A DNA stretch of 64,000 bases from Limonium bicolor (lineage: Eukaryota; Streptophyta; Magnoliopsida; Caryophyllales; Plumbaginaceae). The stretch lies in contig CM041776.1 in assembly GCA_023374045.1 (NCBI GenBank), positions 321,867,925 through 321,931,924 on the forward strand, given 5' to 3'. Under the pieces are notes generated by a model. The model searched no databases and was not told where the DNA came from. It worked only from the letters and a program-made list of their open reading frames with translations. Below are positions 48,501-60,410 of the stretch, in pieces; within the stretch, counting starts at the first letter, position 1; each line of letters begins with the position of its first letter. Made by a program: the position numbers and the translations under genes.

Positions 48501-51276
48501 TAGCTGCCTATAGGGATCATAGTATCCTTTTTGCCTGCTACCATCTTCTGCTAGACACAGCCACTTCGTATCTCCTTTGCAAAGTATACATAAACGGAAT
48601 AATAACAGTATATGAGGCGGAGGAGTGTGTCAACCTGTTACGACAATTAGGGTGCCAAGTCCCAAATCCATCACTGACTAAGAAAAACCTGCGAGACCAA
48701 CTACAACTGATTGCAAAGATCTAAGTTGGGCCAGAGCTGGCGGTAATAGGGCTCCGAAAATATTTGAGGATTGGGAGGAATAATTGTCCTATGGGATAAA
48801 GAAGGGTGTAGGACCCAAAGCACAGTATGAGGAGCACGATGGAGAATGTTCGATATTAAATCATTGCGGAATGAGGGATTAATCAGCTCGGCAATTATGG
48901 TTTTTGGCCCATGTGATACGAATGGGAGGAAGGCCGATGCATGACGACAATTGGGCACCTGATTTGATAATCATGGGGGTCTCCAACGAAGTGTTAATTT
49001 TGTCAGAAAGGGATATGGTTTCTTTCGAGGACTAATTGTGGTCTACTAAATTGAAAGTTTGTAATCTAGGCAAATGATATAAGGAAAACTTATGGTTGCT
49101 TTGCTCGCTTCTCTGTTAGTTTGATGATTAAGGTTGTATTGGGACGTGATGGGCACTCTCTTTCCTCCTCAAGTTTTTTCCCATTGGGTTTTACTTGGGA
49201 GGCTTAATGAGGCCCGTTATACCAGTCCACTGAAATGTTGCTTTATACTTAATAAAATGGCTCTAAGCCCAAATTATAAAAAAAAAACTACATCTAAATA
49301 GGCAAAGGACAAGCATGTTGTTTCTTATATAGTCAGACAAGAAAGAACCTCATAACTTATAACCCCAAAACAATCATTCTGATCAGAAGCCAACCTTTAA
49401 GACCTGTAAAGCAGCTAATGTCTGTCCTTGAGCTTGATCAACCACTGCAGGAATTAAAACCTTTCCAGGAAGTGATAAGAGATTAGAAGGAAGGGTAGAA
49501 GGTGCAGGTTTTCCTATAGAAGCAAAGGTGTTCGGCAAGGACTCCGAAACAGAGCCAGCAATGGGCATATCATCTGCATCCTCTTTCTCTGCCTTATCTG
49601 CAAAAGATTGGCCTAAACCAGAAATCATACTGATGTAAGACTTTCCTTCAGAATCCATAACTTCTATTAAAAGGCTTTTTACTAAGCTACTGAAACATGT
49701 ATGTTTTCTCATAGATAAAATCTTCCACTGTTGAGAGTTATAGGTATATGGTACACACCTTCATGTGACGGAAGGGGCTCCGTGAGGTCATCAAAGAAAT
49801 TTCTCAATGATTGAGTCTCCACTGAAACATATGCAACAGTTGTAGATAAAGATTCATGTGAATCAGAAGAATTATCTAATCCAACTAGCCCATCAACCTC
49901 CTCAAGCTGTTCCTCTGGCCTCAAAGGCAAAGTAGAGTCTGAGTTAACATTTTCTGATACCTCTACAGGATTGCCCGTATCAAGAGTGCCTTGTGAGTCG
50001 ATAGTGCTAGAGGCAACAGACGGACCATCAAAAGTCTCTAGTTCAGGCTGTTGACCGGTCATTGTGTTTGTCTGCGAAGCATCTGGGACATCAAAACCCG
50101 GCTCGTGATGCAAATTATCTTCAATGAGCAGACTTATTCCATATGAGGCATCTTTATCATGCTCAGATGAGGATTGAGTAACAGTATCAAAAGATGAAGT
50201 GTCATTAACTTCAAGGGAAGGTGAAGATTGTTCCTCATCATCCAACTCAGTAGCCAGCTTACGACCATTCTGAGGATAATTATCATCTTGATTAACATCA
50301 GAACCCTCCTTATCCTTCTCCTTTTTTAGCACTTCCTCATCCAATACCAACATTGTTTCTTGTTCTTTTGCCAGTGGTTTCATTTCAGGTGCTTGTCCTG
50401 CACAAATTGGTGTAGCCAAGCACCACTGCCTTAGCCAACTCTTAAAAGGGCAAATGGAACGTAGATGTTCATTTACTACAACGATAGATGTTAGCTATGT
50501 GGAACAAAAGAAGTTACTGCTTACGTGAAGTAGATTTCTTGCCAATGGCTAAGGCTGCAAAGGTAAGCCCTGCAACAGAAGTATTCCAGCAAGCGCAGCT
50601 CCCACTATCCCTGGAAGCAAACTATTTCAGAGTCAAAACCAGTTCAAATATGTAATACGGTGATCAAATGTTGAATTAGTTTCAGAGGTTCTGCGGATAC
50701 AAGTAGCATCAAGATGAAGCAGATATCACGTCTAGAAAAGTCATATCAAGTTGAATCGTATGCACCAAAGCTATCTATATATAGTGTTTACTTGTTAGTT
50801 CTGCTCAAGTTCTAGTAACAATGCACAAAATATTACATAAAGACCCCATCCTCTTGCTTATTCTTCATTTCATGTGGAATAAAAATCACAGACAATTACC
50901 AGAGTAACATTTACTCTACTAGATTAAATCACGACGGATTAATTAACAAGGCAATAAAAAGGAACTGCGTATCCCTACTCTTACACTCACCTCCAGGCCC
51001 ACCTTTCATCTGAGAACCGTCATCAGGTTGCTCCGATCCATCCCAATCGGTAAACGCATTACCAGCAGGGTCAGAACTAGTCCAGGAGTCACCAGAACGA
51101 GGCCGTTCAGAATCGCTAGCCTTTTCTACGGCTAGACAACGCACGCAAATCCGGCGATGGCAGTTGAAGCTCCGTATTCGACTCCGCATGAACAATGCGG
51201 TCGGTGATTTCCTTAAACGGAAGGAAAACTGGAGCTGACAGGAGCTGGGAGACCATGTTGTAGCGAGCAAACCCAT
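45525..51276 (-). CDS. Plastid SLH-domain coiled-coil protein (AT5G23890-like), frameshifts present
   Basis: Twelve minus-strand exons: 50991-51276, 50525-50610, 50397-49759, 49663-49395, 48200-48112, 48091-48064, 48001-47926, 47831-47734, 47456-47381, 47291-47177, 47096-46566 and 46020-45525. In order they encode a Ser/Arg-rich transit peptide, an acidic linker, one transmembrane-like helix (GIVGAALAGILLL), a long acidic low-complexity region, SLH-type blocks (RREYARWLV; FDDITPEDPDFPSIQGLAEAGLI; ALAFGYTRLFQPDKPVTKGQAAIAL), a long coiled coil and an alanine/lysine-rich tail. It resembles the Arabidopsis AT5G23890/AT5G52410 family, whose role is poorly known. Apparent single-base losses are at about 50565, 47793, 47454-47456 and 46822. 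A second in-frame Met at 51282 is possible. Introns hold a retroposon fragment. Confidence 0.85.
48600..49287 (+). mobile_element. Retroposon 3' fragment in an SLH-gene intron, antisense
   Basis: Ends with 'gcccaaattat' plus an A-rich tail (49276-49287), the same tail motif as the retroposons at 26111 and 38847 read on their coding strand. An ORF segment near 48620-48720 reads LLRQLGCQVP, matching the K-x-L-G-C-x-x-P block of that family. The rest is full of stops. No target duplication was found, so the left boundary is approximate. Confidence 0.45.
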
Positions 51277-51687
51277 GGTCATATGTACGATTACAAAGAG
51301 GGGAATCTCAGCCCTATGCAGCCCTAGGAGCTGCAGAGATTTTACAGTCTAGGGTTATTGTTACAAGTTCCCTTCGTTCCCCTTTTCTGGTGGTGAAATG
51401 AGAAGGGGTTTTGATGAGTGACAGCTTGACAGGGGTTTGGTCTACCTTTCTTCTATGTTCCCTCCTCCCTTGCGAGACTACAGTTGGAGAGTTCGTTATC
51501 CAGTATCCATTATCCAATTAGCATAATGCAAATCAGTGTCTACTCCTCCTCCAAGAAGGTGCTACAAGTGCCTAATTTAAGTCGGGTATGTTTTGATGAT
51601 AAATTTTCAGATTAAAATTATAATACAGAATAGAATAAAACACATATATTAAAAATTGTTTTGTAAATGTTGTTTACAGGTGCATTA
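51277..51687. other. SLH gene upstream region
   Basis: Contains the 5'UTR and promoter of the minus-strand SLH gene. No motif stands out. Confidence 0.45.
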
Positions 51688-52012
51688 GGGCATCCACAAT
51701 AGGGGTTCTTGACACGGTTACATATGTGAAATGTTCTATAATGGTGTGGATTCCACCCATTTTCTCTCTCCAAGGTTCTTAAATAAGAACCCCACTTTTT
51801 ATGACACATTAGACCCACCTATGTGTATCTCTCTCTTCCATATTTTATTTCACATCTAAATAGTGATAGTTTATTGGTTGTTCATTAAGAGAGAGAAGAT
51901 TAAGAAACTTTGTTATTGTAGTGAATAGAGTTGCTTAAGTGATAAAATATAATTTTTAGATGACATGGCACCTAGGAATGTGTTAAGAAACTTAAAACCA
52001 TTGTGGATGCCC
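51688..52012. mobile_element. Tourist-like MITE (PIF/Harbinger type)
   Basis: A 325-bp element with terminal inverted repeats GGGCATCCACAAT (51688-51700) and ATTGTGGATGCCC (52000-52012), flanked by TTA on both sides (51685-51687 and 52013-52015). The 3-bp TTA target duplication is the hallmark of PIF/Harbinger MITEs. It sits about 410 bp upstream of the SLH start codon and could affect its promoter. Confidence 0.85.
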
Positions 52013-52015
52013 TTA

Positions 52016-53829
52016 CAAACCAGGGTCCGGTCGTTAACGGATATGGCATTAAGGCGTCTCAACCAACAATGCTGGATGGGACATTCCCGCGAATTGTCAT
52101 CGCGTTTTGCAGCATCACCAACTTAATTACAGAGTTTATAAAACCTGCGTTTAGAAATTAAGCTCCTCTCTGGTTTTCTGCATCAATGGAATATTACCAG
52201 CTTGCCCTTCCTTTTTCGTTTCATCGTTTTAGTACGAGCTCATATCTTTGGCACACTAGAAAACAAATTGCTCACTTCTAATCAACCAGAGGAGATGTAG
52301 ATAAAGCGCAGAACCTCTATATTTCTCCCATATGTATATCCGTTTAGTAATCCCTAAATTAGTAGCAGCACGGCCATTCAGAGGAGATGACTCTGTTCAT
52401 TGTCCAGGAAGATCTTCAATTGATTTCACGGCTTCTTCGTAGTCGCTCCACTCTAGCTTAGATTGATCTAACTGGTGGATGGGAGGGGATAAAACTACAG
52501 GTTGGAAGATAGAGCCGCGGAGCAGTATAAGAGAGCCGCCATGGAAGTTATGCGGTTCTACAGGAGCTTCATCATTAAGGGGGTATTTGTGGTATTTGCT
52601 AATTCTACATGTTAAAATTACCAGTCATATACCAAACGGCCCAACACCCCTCGTCACATTAAGTTGAGTTTAATCTATTGATATTAATGTAAGCTTAATC
52701 TGACTAAATTTTTATAGCCAACTACCGAACGGGGCAATGAGTAAACTTGTTTTTACTCCTTTGTCAAAGAGCTTATTTCTAAAAATCCGTTTCTTCTTCG
52801 TCTCGATATTGTCAAATATGTCAACTTAATGTTGAAATGGAGGAAATGAATCTTTTGGCATATTTTAGTCATTGTACATGGATCTAGTCTTCTCATAACA
52901 GGTGAACACGTATAATGACCCAAAATAAAATAACTATAAAAAAATTTCAAGGCGAATAGGATGCTGAAATAAGTCCGAGTTGGGTAAAAAAATAACGCAC
53001 AAAAACAACCGTTAATAGGATGTTGAAATAAGTCCTTATCTGTGTATATATCGTACAAGCAAAAGTACCAGAGGATGAGCCCCAACACGATCTATTCAAA
53101 TTGGTTTTTGATCTATCAAGCACCACAGCATTGGTGGCGTCTTGTATTCTTTTTTAGACACATTATCACTTAGTGCCCTGATGCTCAAGCTGTTGTGACG
53201 TCCTAAGTCTTTCCATTCGCACGCAAAGACACTAAGTGTTCAGCGACTCATGTTGTTGCAACATCCTGGGTCCTTTCATTCATGTCATGTCAACACTTCG
53301 GTGAGGTTGTGCAGTAATGTCCCTATATCTCTATGATGTCAATATCCTTGGTCCTTCAATTCACATAGACACTTACTGCAATAGTCATCACGGGTGACAT
53401 CAGCCCTGACAAGCTGAGTCTTAACTGGTTGTGCCTTACATCCGTGCAGGATTTACACAAGTGATAATGACCTTTGATAGGTCAACGTCTGCACGCCAGA
53501 AGGATCGTTTCCTGCATAGATCGGTGCACATTCCTGACTCATAGACTTGGGGATCCCTCCCAAATGCCTCCGCCAGTGCCTTCGTGTTGAAGCATAAAAG
53601 TGTTGTTGAGATAGTCTGTCGATCGATCGAGTCAATCGCGCCTCCCTGACCAGAGAGAGTTAATCCTGGCTGAAGAATCGAGTGAGTTCATTCATCAGTT
53701 ACAAAATTTAAGGAGCAACATCCACTACACTACAACGGTCATCAACTATAATTCTTGGGCTGAAATTCATGCAAGCGTGAGCACAATCAAAAGCCTTGAC
53801 GCCTTGCGTCTGAAATTCAAGGAAGGAAG
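52016..53829. other. Intergenic, no convincing gene
   Basis: Short ORFs (52479-52667, 52753-53088, 53453-53635) lack domains. The stretch 53450-53640 is GC-richer and may be a retrotransposon scrap. Confidence 0.4.
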
Positions 53830-53955
53830 TGTTAGTTTCTAAAATTATGTAACTAACTTTCTACAACGTTCAGTTTTGAGTAGCCATATAAAAGACCTTC
53901 AGTCTTAATTATCTTTTACGCTCTCTAGAGAGAATTATTCAGAGATTTGTTTAAG
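53830..53955 (+). mobile_element. Possible copia-type LTR start cut by the CACTA element
   Basis: 'ttcaaggaaggaag' followed at once by TGTTAG (about 53828-53833) looks like a copia polypurine tract and LTR start, and a TATAAAAG lies at about 53887. The sequence stops at the CACTAGTG terminus at 53956. No partner LTR was found, so this is tentative. Confidence 0.3.
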
Positions 53956-54844
53956 CACTAGTGGAATAAAGACTATAAATTGTGCCCTTTAAATACGGTT
54001 ATATAACAAACCGTAACTAAATTAGTGGGTCGGAGGTAATTAATCACGGTTTATTATATAACTGTAATTTATAATGGGTCGGAGGTGAAAAGTGGGTAAG
54101 ATTAACGGACTTTAAATCTGTAACACCCCTACCGCTAATCCCGTCATGTCCTTACAATACTTACCTTCGCAGCGGATACTACATACTCAACGGGGGTGTA
54201 CAATGTCGTTAGTCACCCACATGACTAACAAGGCCAAAACCATACAACATATTATGGTCTTGAACTTGAATATCCGTATACTACTATACCAAACAATACA
54301 TTCCAATTCCTTATTCCAATCTTAGTACAATTACAACTTCAAATGAATCCTTATACAAGTGCAATATCCATACAATACTATACCGAGTATCTAAGTTCCT
54401 CAAGTTCACTGATAACCAATTGGTCTTACAATTCAACATCTACAAATCAATACAAATGTACTAAGTTTTCTACCCATGCTTATGTAGCAACCCCGTCCTA
54501 CTCTCGAACGGTGTTCAGCTTCAAGTACTTGGAAAAATAAAAACGGGTGCCCCTAGGGGCTCAGCAAATTGCTGCATATGAAATTCGCATACCCCGCGTG
54601 CTAACCAGGGTACGCCGACTACTTTGGTCGAATACATGGAGTTCATTTTCATGCATACATACATACTAATACTACAACATCATACACAAGCAACAATACT
54701 TACATACATACACAAGATTCAATACCTACGAGGGAAGACAGTTCGTCAGTCAACCGTTCATATTAGTTACTCATTCATTTGGTCTAATCGGATACTCTCT
54801 CTCTCCTCTCTCGGGTTCATAAGGCTTACACCAACCATGTTCTT

Positions 54845-55110
54845 ACTTACTTGTTGTTTTACTCATACTTCACCCATTACTTTACTCGTTACCTTACTCA
54901 TTACTTTACTCGTGCTTTGCTCAATACTCATTACTCTACTCGTACTTACTCTCCTTACTCAATACTCATTACTTTACTCGTACATACTAATTACTCAATA
55001 CTTCTTTCTTTACTCGTACATACTCATTACTCAATACTCCTTACTTTACTCGTACATACTCATTACTCAATACTCATTACTGTACTCGTACTTACTCATT
55101 ACTCATGACC
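54845..55110 (+). repeat. 36-bp tandem repeat inside the giant LTR
   Basis: Units such as 'tactcgtacatactcattac' + 'tcaatactccttactt' repeat with a 36-bp period (clearest at 54974-55105) and are more degenerate to the left. The period is a multiple of three and lacks stops, so it produces an artefactual 215-codon ORF at 54624-55271. Confidence 0.75.
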
Positions 55111-56187
55111 TCCGGGCAGAGTCATACACAAGACTCGCCACCAGGCTTACAAATACAAGCGGAGCTATACACTTAGCTCCTCAAATACTCAAATGTCCGT
55201 TTTTACCGGACTACTCAAATTCTCAACACTCCTCTCTCGGAGTTATTTTACAATCTCATGGATTAGCCTAGAAGTATCTCTCTCGATAACCTCTACTGGC
55301 TTAGGGAATTACCAATGTCTAGTATTCTCAGATTTAAGGGTTCCCCCAACGTATCGAATACTCTCATGTTCAGGACATTGTTTACACTAGTTGGGTCCTC
55401 TCATTGTGGGTTGACTAATTTTCTAAGGGGTTTGGAGATCCCTTATCATTCTTTACTACTTTCACTTTCACGATTCAAGTCTTGAACAATCACCAAATCC
55501 TCTAGATAGAGGTTCCTTGTATACTCCCCCACTATTAATTGTTTTGTGGATTATTCATTTCGGTTCTCTAACCATTATCGGGATTTTACTAGTCCCATAC
55601 ACTCTCTCACATTCTAGTGAGTTCATAGGTTTGTGTTATCGTTTCTTGGTTCGTTAGTTTTTAGTGTGTTTCCACGTTTTCACTAATTTGCAACATGACT
55701 CCTTCTACGAGACACTAAACAACAAGACTCATCTCTGAGTCGTTCTACACACTAAGTTAGGCCACACAATCTTTCAAGAAGGGATAGCTCATACATCATA
55801 CAACAAGACATACAATCAAATGCAATAAACCATTTTCATGCTTTTATCTTGATTAGCCGGCACACAAGCACACAAATCAACGTAGCACGGTTAGCATACA
55901 GGGCATGAGAAGATCATACCTTACACCGGGGTTTAACTTTACCGTGTGACCTCCCGTTCCTTGGTTCACACTTGTTCCACTAATAACATTCCAAACATTT
56001 CTATTAATATAATTTACTATGGAATGTAAAACTAATACTCCCGTACTTAACCCCGTTGTCCCATTATTCTTAGTTTTACTCAAGTGTGCTTAACTTTATT
56101 ACCTTCATTACTCTAGCATTAATGCCTCACTTATACATATATATGATATATGATATATATATATATAATTAATTAATTATTTTTTTT

Positions 56188-56430
56188 GCCCGACCTCCTT
56201 TGCAAGGTCGGTCGCAAGGTCGGTCGGAGTCAGTAGGTTACGTTTTTACAAAATTTCAGCCCGACCGACCTTACCAAGGTCGGTCGAAGTCAGAAGACTT
56301 CCCGTTTTGAAAATTTAAGCCTGACCGACCTTACCAAGGTCGGTCCTAAGCTCGGTCTAAGTCAGAATGCTCTGGATTTGCAATTTACAGGCCGACCGAC
56401 CTTACCAAGGTCGGTCCTAGGGTCGGTCCA
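56188..56430. repeat. GACCGACC...GGTCGGTC palindrome array
   Basis: Four units about 60-70 bp apart, the central three with the core 'cgaccgaccttaccaagg' followed by 'tcggtc'. Each can fold into a hairpin with a 10-bp stem. On the minus strand, the LTR's own direction, an (AT)-rich TATA-like tract at 56139-56180 lies just downstream. A related cluster occurs at 431-516. Confidence 0.8.
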
Positions 56431-58191
56431 GCCCAGCACTTATTCTAATTACTCACTTTGAACTCTAAATTCTCCTCAATTCTTACCCAATCCTTTTCTA
56501 ATCATTTCCACATGTTTTAGTACCCCTAAACACTCCTTAAACATTCCCAAATCATTAGTCATACTTATACTCCATTCTTGCCCAATTCTACAACTTGAAT
56601 TCTCACTTTTACACTCATGCACTCTAGTGCATTTTCCAACCTTTCTCCAGGTAGTTCACCATATCCTCGACTCCTTTGACCATTCCAACTCCTAACCATT
56701 CACAAATTCATTACTCAAGGTCATCCTCCATTTCCAAAGTCATGCACCATAAGCCTTTTTCCTAGAAATTCAAAACACTAAAACATCCCTTTTGCTACAG
56801 ATTTTGCTCTCTACTTTACTCACCTCTAAAGTAGCTCCTAGGTGGTTAACTAACCGAATTGGTTTCTCTCCAACACTTAGTTCACCCTTGGTCATTCCTT
56901 GCTCTTTACTTTTCTCAATACACCACAATTTCTACCAAAATTTTGCCATAATTTACCTACAATTCTTACATTGCCCAAATACACAATTTGTTCACCTGAA
57001 TCAATCCAAGGCTAGCCACACCCTTAAAGGGTCCTACCATCACACAATTGCCATTCAAAATCCACAAGTCAACAATATAAATACAACTCTCAAATCACTT
57101 GGCTTCCAAGCCCTCAATACAAACAACATTTAACAATTCTCATACTTCAACCAAGTACATTTCTAGCAAGGTTTTGGTTTCATTCATTGAATTACCCATC
57201 CCAATATCCTAATACATATAGAATGTACATTAAGGTAAGTTTTCTTACCTTGGATTCTCAAATTCTCTTTAAGTTCTCCTCTTCTCCATTCTCTTGGCTC
57301 CAAAACGGCCAAAGCAATTCGCATGCCCACTACACTACACTACCATTCACAAGGACAATGGGACTAAGTATAAGCACTTAGGCACCCTAAACTAATCCTA
57401 GGATTCAAGAGAGGCGCACAAAGTAAGGGTTTACCTTTGGAAATTCTTGAAGAGGTTTTAAACCCTTGAATCAAGAGGGGAGGTTGCATCACCATTGGAG
57501 GCAAGATTCAAAGCTACAAAACAAGGAGAAAACAAGGTGTTACAATGGGGCAAAAATCGGCCAACTAGGAAAGGGAGGAAATGAGGTTTCCTTGGAACTT
57601 TTTACCTTAGAAGAAGAGGAGACTCCAAGCTTCAACTTGATGCCATTTTCTATTCAAATGCCCAAAACCCATGGAGGTCAACTATCTCCTTTAAATATTT
57701 TGAAAAGATAGAAAGGTAGAGCTTGATGAGAGGAGTTCAAATATGTGGTTATTTTTGCATTTGGTTTACATGAGGCTTGAGCATGAAGAAGAAGATGAGA
57801 AGCCATTGAAGCTATTTTGGGAGCTTAAAATCGACTGAGAGGAGCAGGAAGAAGGAGTACTCACGGTGGGAAAGAAGGAAGGGGAAGAGAGAGAATAGAG
57901 AAATGAGGGAGGTGAGAGAGTATTATTTTACTTTTATACTTTTCCTTCTTTTTTTGCCTTTTGTCTTCTAGCTAGCCATTAACTAGTAGAGGGTGTTAAA
58001 TACCCACATCAAAACCGGCCCCCCCATATATTAGGGAGGGGCATTTCCGTCTTTTTACAATAAACGCTAGTTAATTTTCCCGGTTTTAGCACTATTCACT
58101 AACCGGGCCCGTTTTCCAGTTTTTTTTCTCGTTTCTTTAATTGTAATGGTTCTTAAGCTTCCATTAATGTTTAATATATTTATTTGGTTGA

Positions 58192-59656
58192 TGATAAGTG
58201 CGAAACATATAGACTTTTAGGGTTTAAATACCTTATAACTTGCAACACTTTAGGCAATGTTTCCCACTTGCTATGTGAATTTTCTTGGATTTATGTTTTG
58301 ATATGAACTGATATATTTTATGTATGAAATGCATAAAAAGGTCTTGGAATCACATAGTACACTTCACAAGCTTCGCAACGCAACACACGGGGATCAAATC
58401 GGAGCTCAAACGAAGAATCTGGAGCCTGTCGAAGTTTGCAAAGAAAGCAGAAAAAATACACACGTCTGACCCCTGTAAGTCCGGACGCAAATCCGGACGA
58501 TTAACACATGTCCGACCCTCCGGACACATGTCGATGAAGCATTTTACGCTGTTTAATCGACATGTCTGAACCTGCAGGTCCGGGCGCTGGTTCGGACATG
58601 TCGGTAAATTCTGCAAACAGAGCCAATCGACATGGTATGAAAGGATAAATTAATTTTATCCTTTCACACACCTCTTCCACCGACTTACCCTTCCTTTTTA
58701 CCCCAATATCACTATAAATACACCTATAACCCTCCATTAAAAGACACACCATTCACTACCACATTACATATCTAATTCATTCACCACCCCAAACCCATGT
58801 CAATTTACCTCCACAAAATCAGCATCTCCTCTCCATTCACCTAGATATTAGATATCCATCTCACTCCATTTTCATCCACAAAACCACTACGTTATTATTC
58901 TGTCCAACCTCTAACCAACATATTACCAGTTAATATGTCAGGCTAAGAGGATATGCTCTGGGTGAAGGTTAATTTATAGTCTGTTTAATTATGTAATTAT
59001 CTTTTTACCGGTTTAATTAAATACAGTTTGTTACGATTAAAGCTTATCTCTCGCCTTTTTAATAAATTTCATGAATTTATTAAAATGCTTTACTAAATCT
59101 ATTTTGATCAGATCCGTGATAAATAGACAGGTTAATTAAGCCGTAATCTGTAAAAAGCTTATTATGATTTAATAAGTTAATATTTTCAGACGCAAATATA
59201 ATTTCTCATACTTAATCCGTTTACATGTGTTTTACTCGAATCTGGATTAGACCGAGCATGTTCTGGTAAACGAGTTCGTTTGAGTCTATGATTTAGTCCT
59301 TAAGATAATAACAGGCATTTTGCCAAACTATCACAATAAAACCGGTAGACATAGCATAAAAGAGCAGACTATATAAACCTGAACCCAGAGTCCCGTTTAA
59401 TTTATCTTTCACTCAGTTAATTTTATCTGCTTTTTAATTTATAAAAACAAGTCAATTAATCCCCCCTTTTTGTGACACCGCTTAGGAATTAGATAATTCC
59501 CCTTTAGTCCCACGGTTCGATATCCGGTCGCTTCCACTGTGCTATACTACTGCGACCGGATTTTGTTTGCAGTCCATAAGGTATTTTGAGTTTTTAATTT
59601 CGTTTTCATTTGTTTTAAATACGTCAGTTCCAACCACTCACATTATACTGTCTGCA
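58192..59656 (+). mobile_element. Athila-like solo LTR nested in the giant LTR
   Basis: 1465 bp from TGATAAGTGC to CTGTCTGCA, with target duplication gttga (58187-58191 and 59657-59661). It is clearly related to the LTRs at 27336/31239: same start, the '(c/t)aaaatgctttacta' block, 'gagcaga' followed by 'cagagtcccgttta', and 'cggttcgatatccggtcgct'. The TATA box is TATAAATA (58713-58720). Its U3 palindromes use a different core (tccgga; 58462-58605). Confidence 0.88.
58462..58605 (+). repeat. TCCGGA/GTCCGGAC word cluster in the solo LTR U3
   Basis: Words gtccggacg, atccggacg, catgtccgac, ctccggacacatg, catgtctgaac and ttcggacatg form overlapping short palindromes 110-250 bp upstream of the TATA box. 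The position equals that of the accgcc/ggcggac array in the related LTR at 27336. Confidence 0.65.
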
Positions 59657-60300
59657 GTTGACTATAATTTTTACGGGTTCATTTGACCACTCAAAGTCAC
59701 GTTTTCGGGTTTTCTCGAAAAACGTGCGTTAAAACTTTATTAGCGTTTTAATTCATTTTATGGATCCATTTTCTTCGGGAATTGTACCTGTATATTAATT
59801 AGGCATAACTAAGCCTTAGAAATTCATATAATACCCTTGTTGAGATCGTATTCCTCCTACGGTCACATAATGCTCATTTTCACGTTTTCGCTTTTTAAGC
59901 GTTTTCTCATTTCTTTGGATTTATTTTCTTTACCAAAATTACTTAGGCACTATTAGGCCCTTAAATACTATATTATAATTATTTAATCACCATATTTAAG
60001 TTCGGGGTATTTCAAAATCACAGTTATATGACCGTAATATAAAGGTTGGTGTGAGGCTTTAGATCACAGTTCATGTACAAACTGTAATCTAAAGTTCATT
60101 GACCCATGCGTGCTTACTCACTTGACGATGTCGTTCTACCGTCCGTATATCCGTGCGCGCGCCTATACACATTGACGACGCCGTTTAGTCAAGAGGCAGG
60201 ATATTTTTATATTATGATTTTCTAACAGAACCGTAATTAAAAGTCCGACACAATAAAAACAACGTCATTTTACGTGGTTTGGGTATTAATTTTGGGTGCA

Positions 60301-60410
60301 TAGCCGAAACTCTATCTGCTTCAAGCCGACTTGATAAGCTTCTTCCTCAAGCCCTCACCATAGCCGAAACTCTATCTGCTTCAAGCCGACTTGATAAGCT
60401 TCTTCCTCTC
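60301..60410 (+). repeat. 60-bp tandem duplication in the CACTA interior
   Basis: 'tagccgaaactctatctgct' and the following 28 bases occur at 60301 and again at 60361, 60 bp apart. The unit keeps an open frame (IAETLSASSRLDKLLP twice). It may be part of a captured gene fragment; no domain is recognised. Confidence 0.7.

Larger units (their letters stand above)
54119..60014 (-). mobile_element. Giant solo LTR (about 4.4 kb before a nested insertion)
   Basis: Runs from TGTAACACCCC to GGGGTATTTCA, with target duplication aaatc (54114-54118 and 60015-60019). Removing it and one aaatc restores a CACTA subterminal unit (actttaaatcacagtta). It shares terminal motifs with the LTRs at 33021 and 1-229, and an internal segment with 426-2400. 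No gag-pol domains are present. It contains a 36-bp tandem repeat (54960-55105), a GGTCGG palindrome array (56188-56430) and a nested Athila-like solo LTR. Confidence 0.75.

Noticed and set aside
54624..55271. 215-codon ORF on the + strand
   Set aside because: It is open only because of a 36-bp stop-free tandem repeat in a giant LTR; the product is low complexity with no domain.
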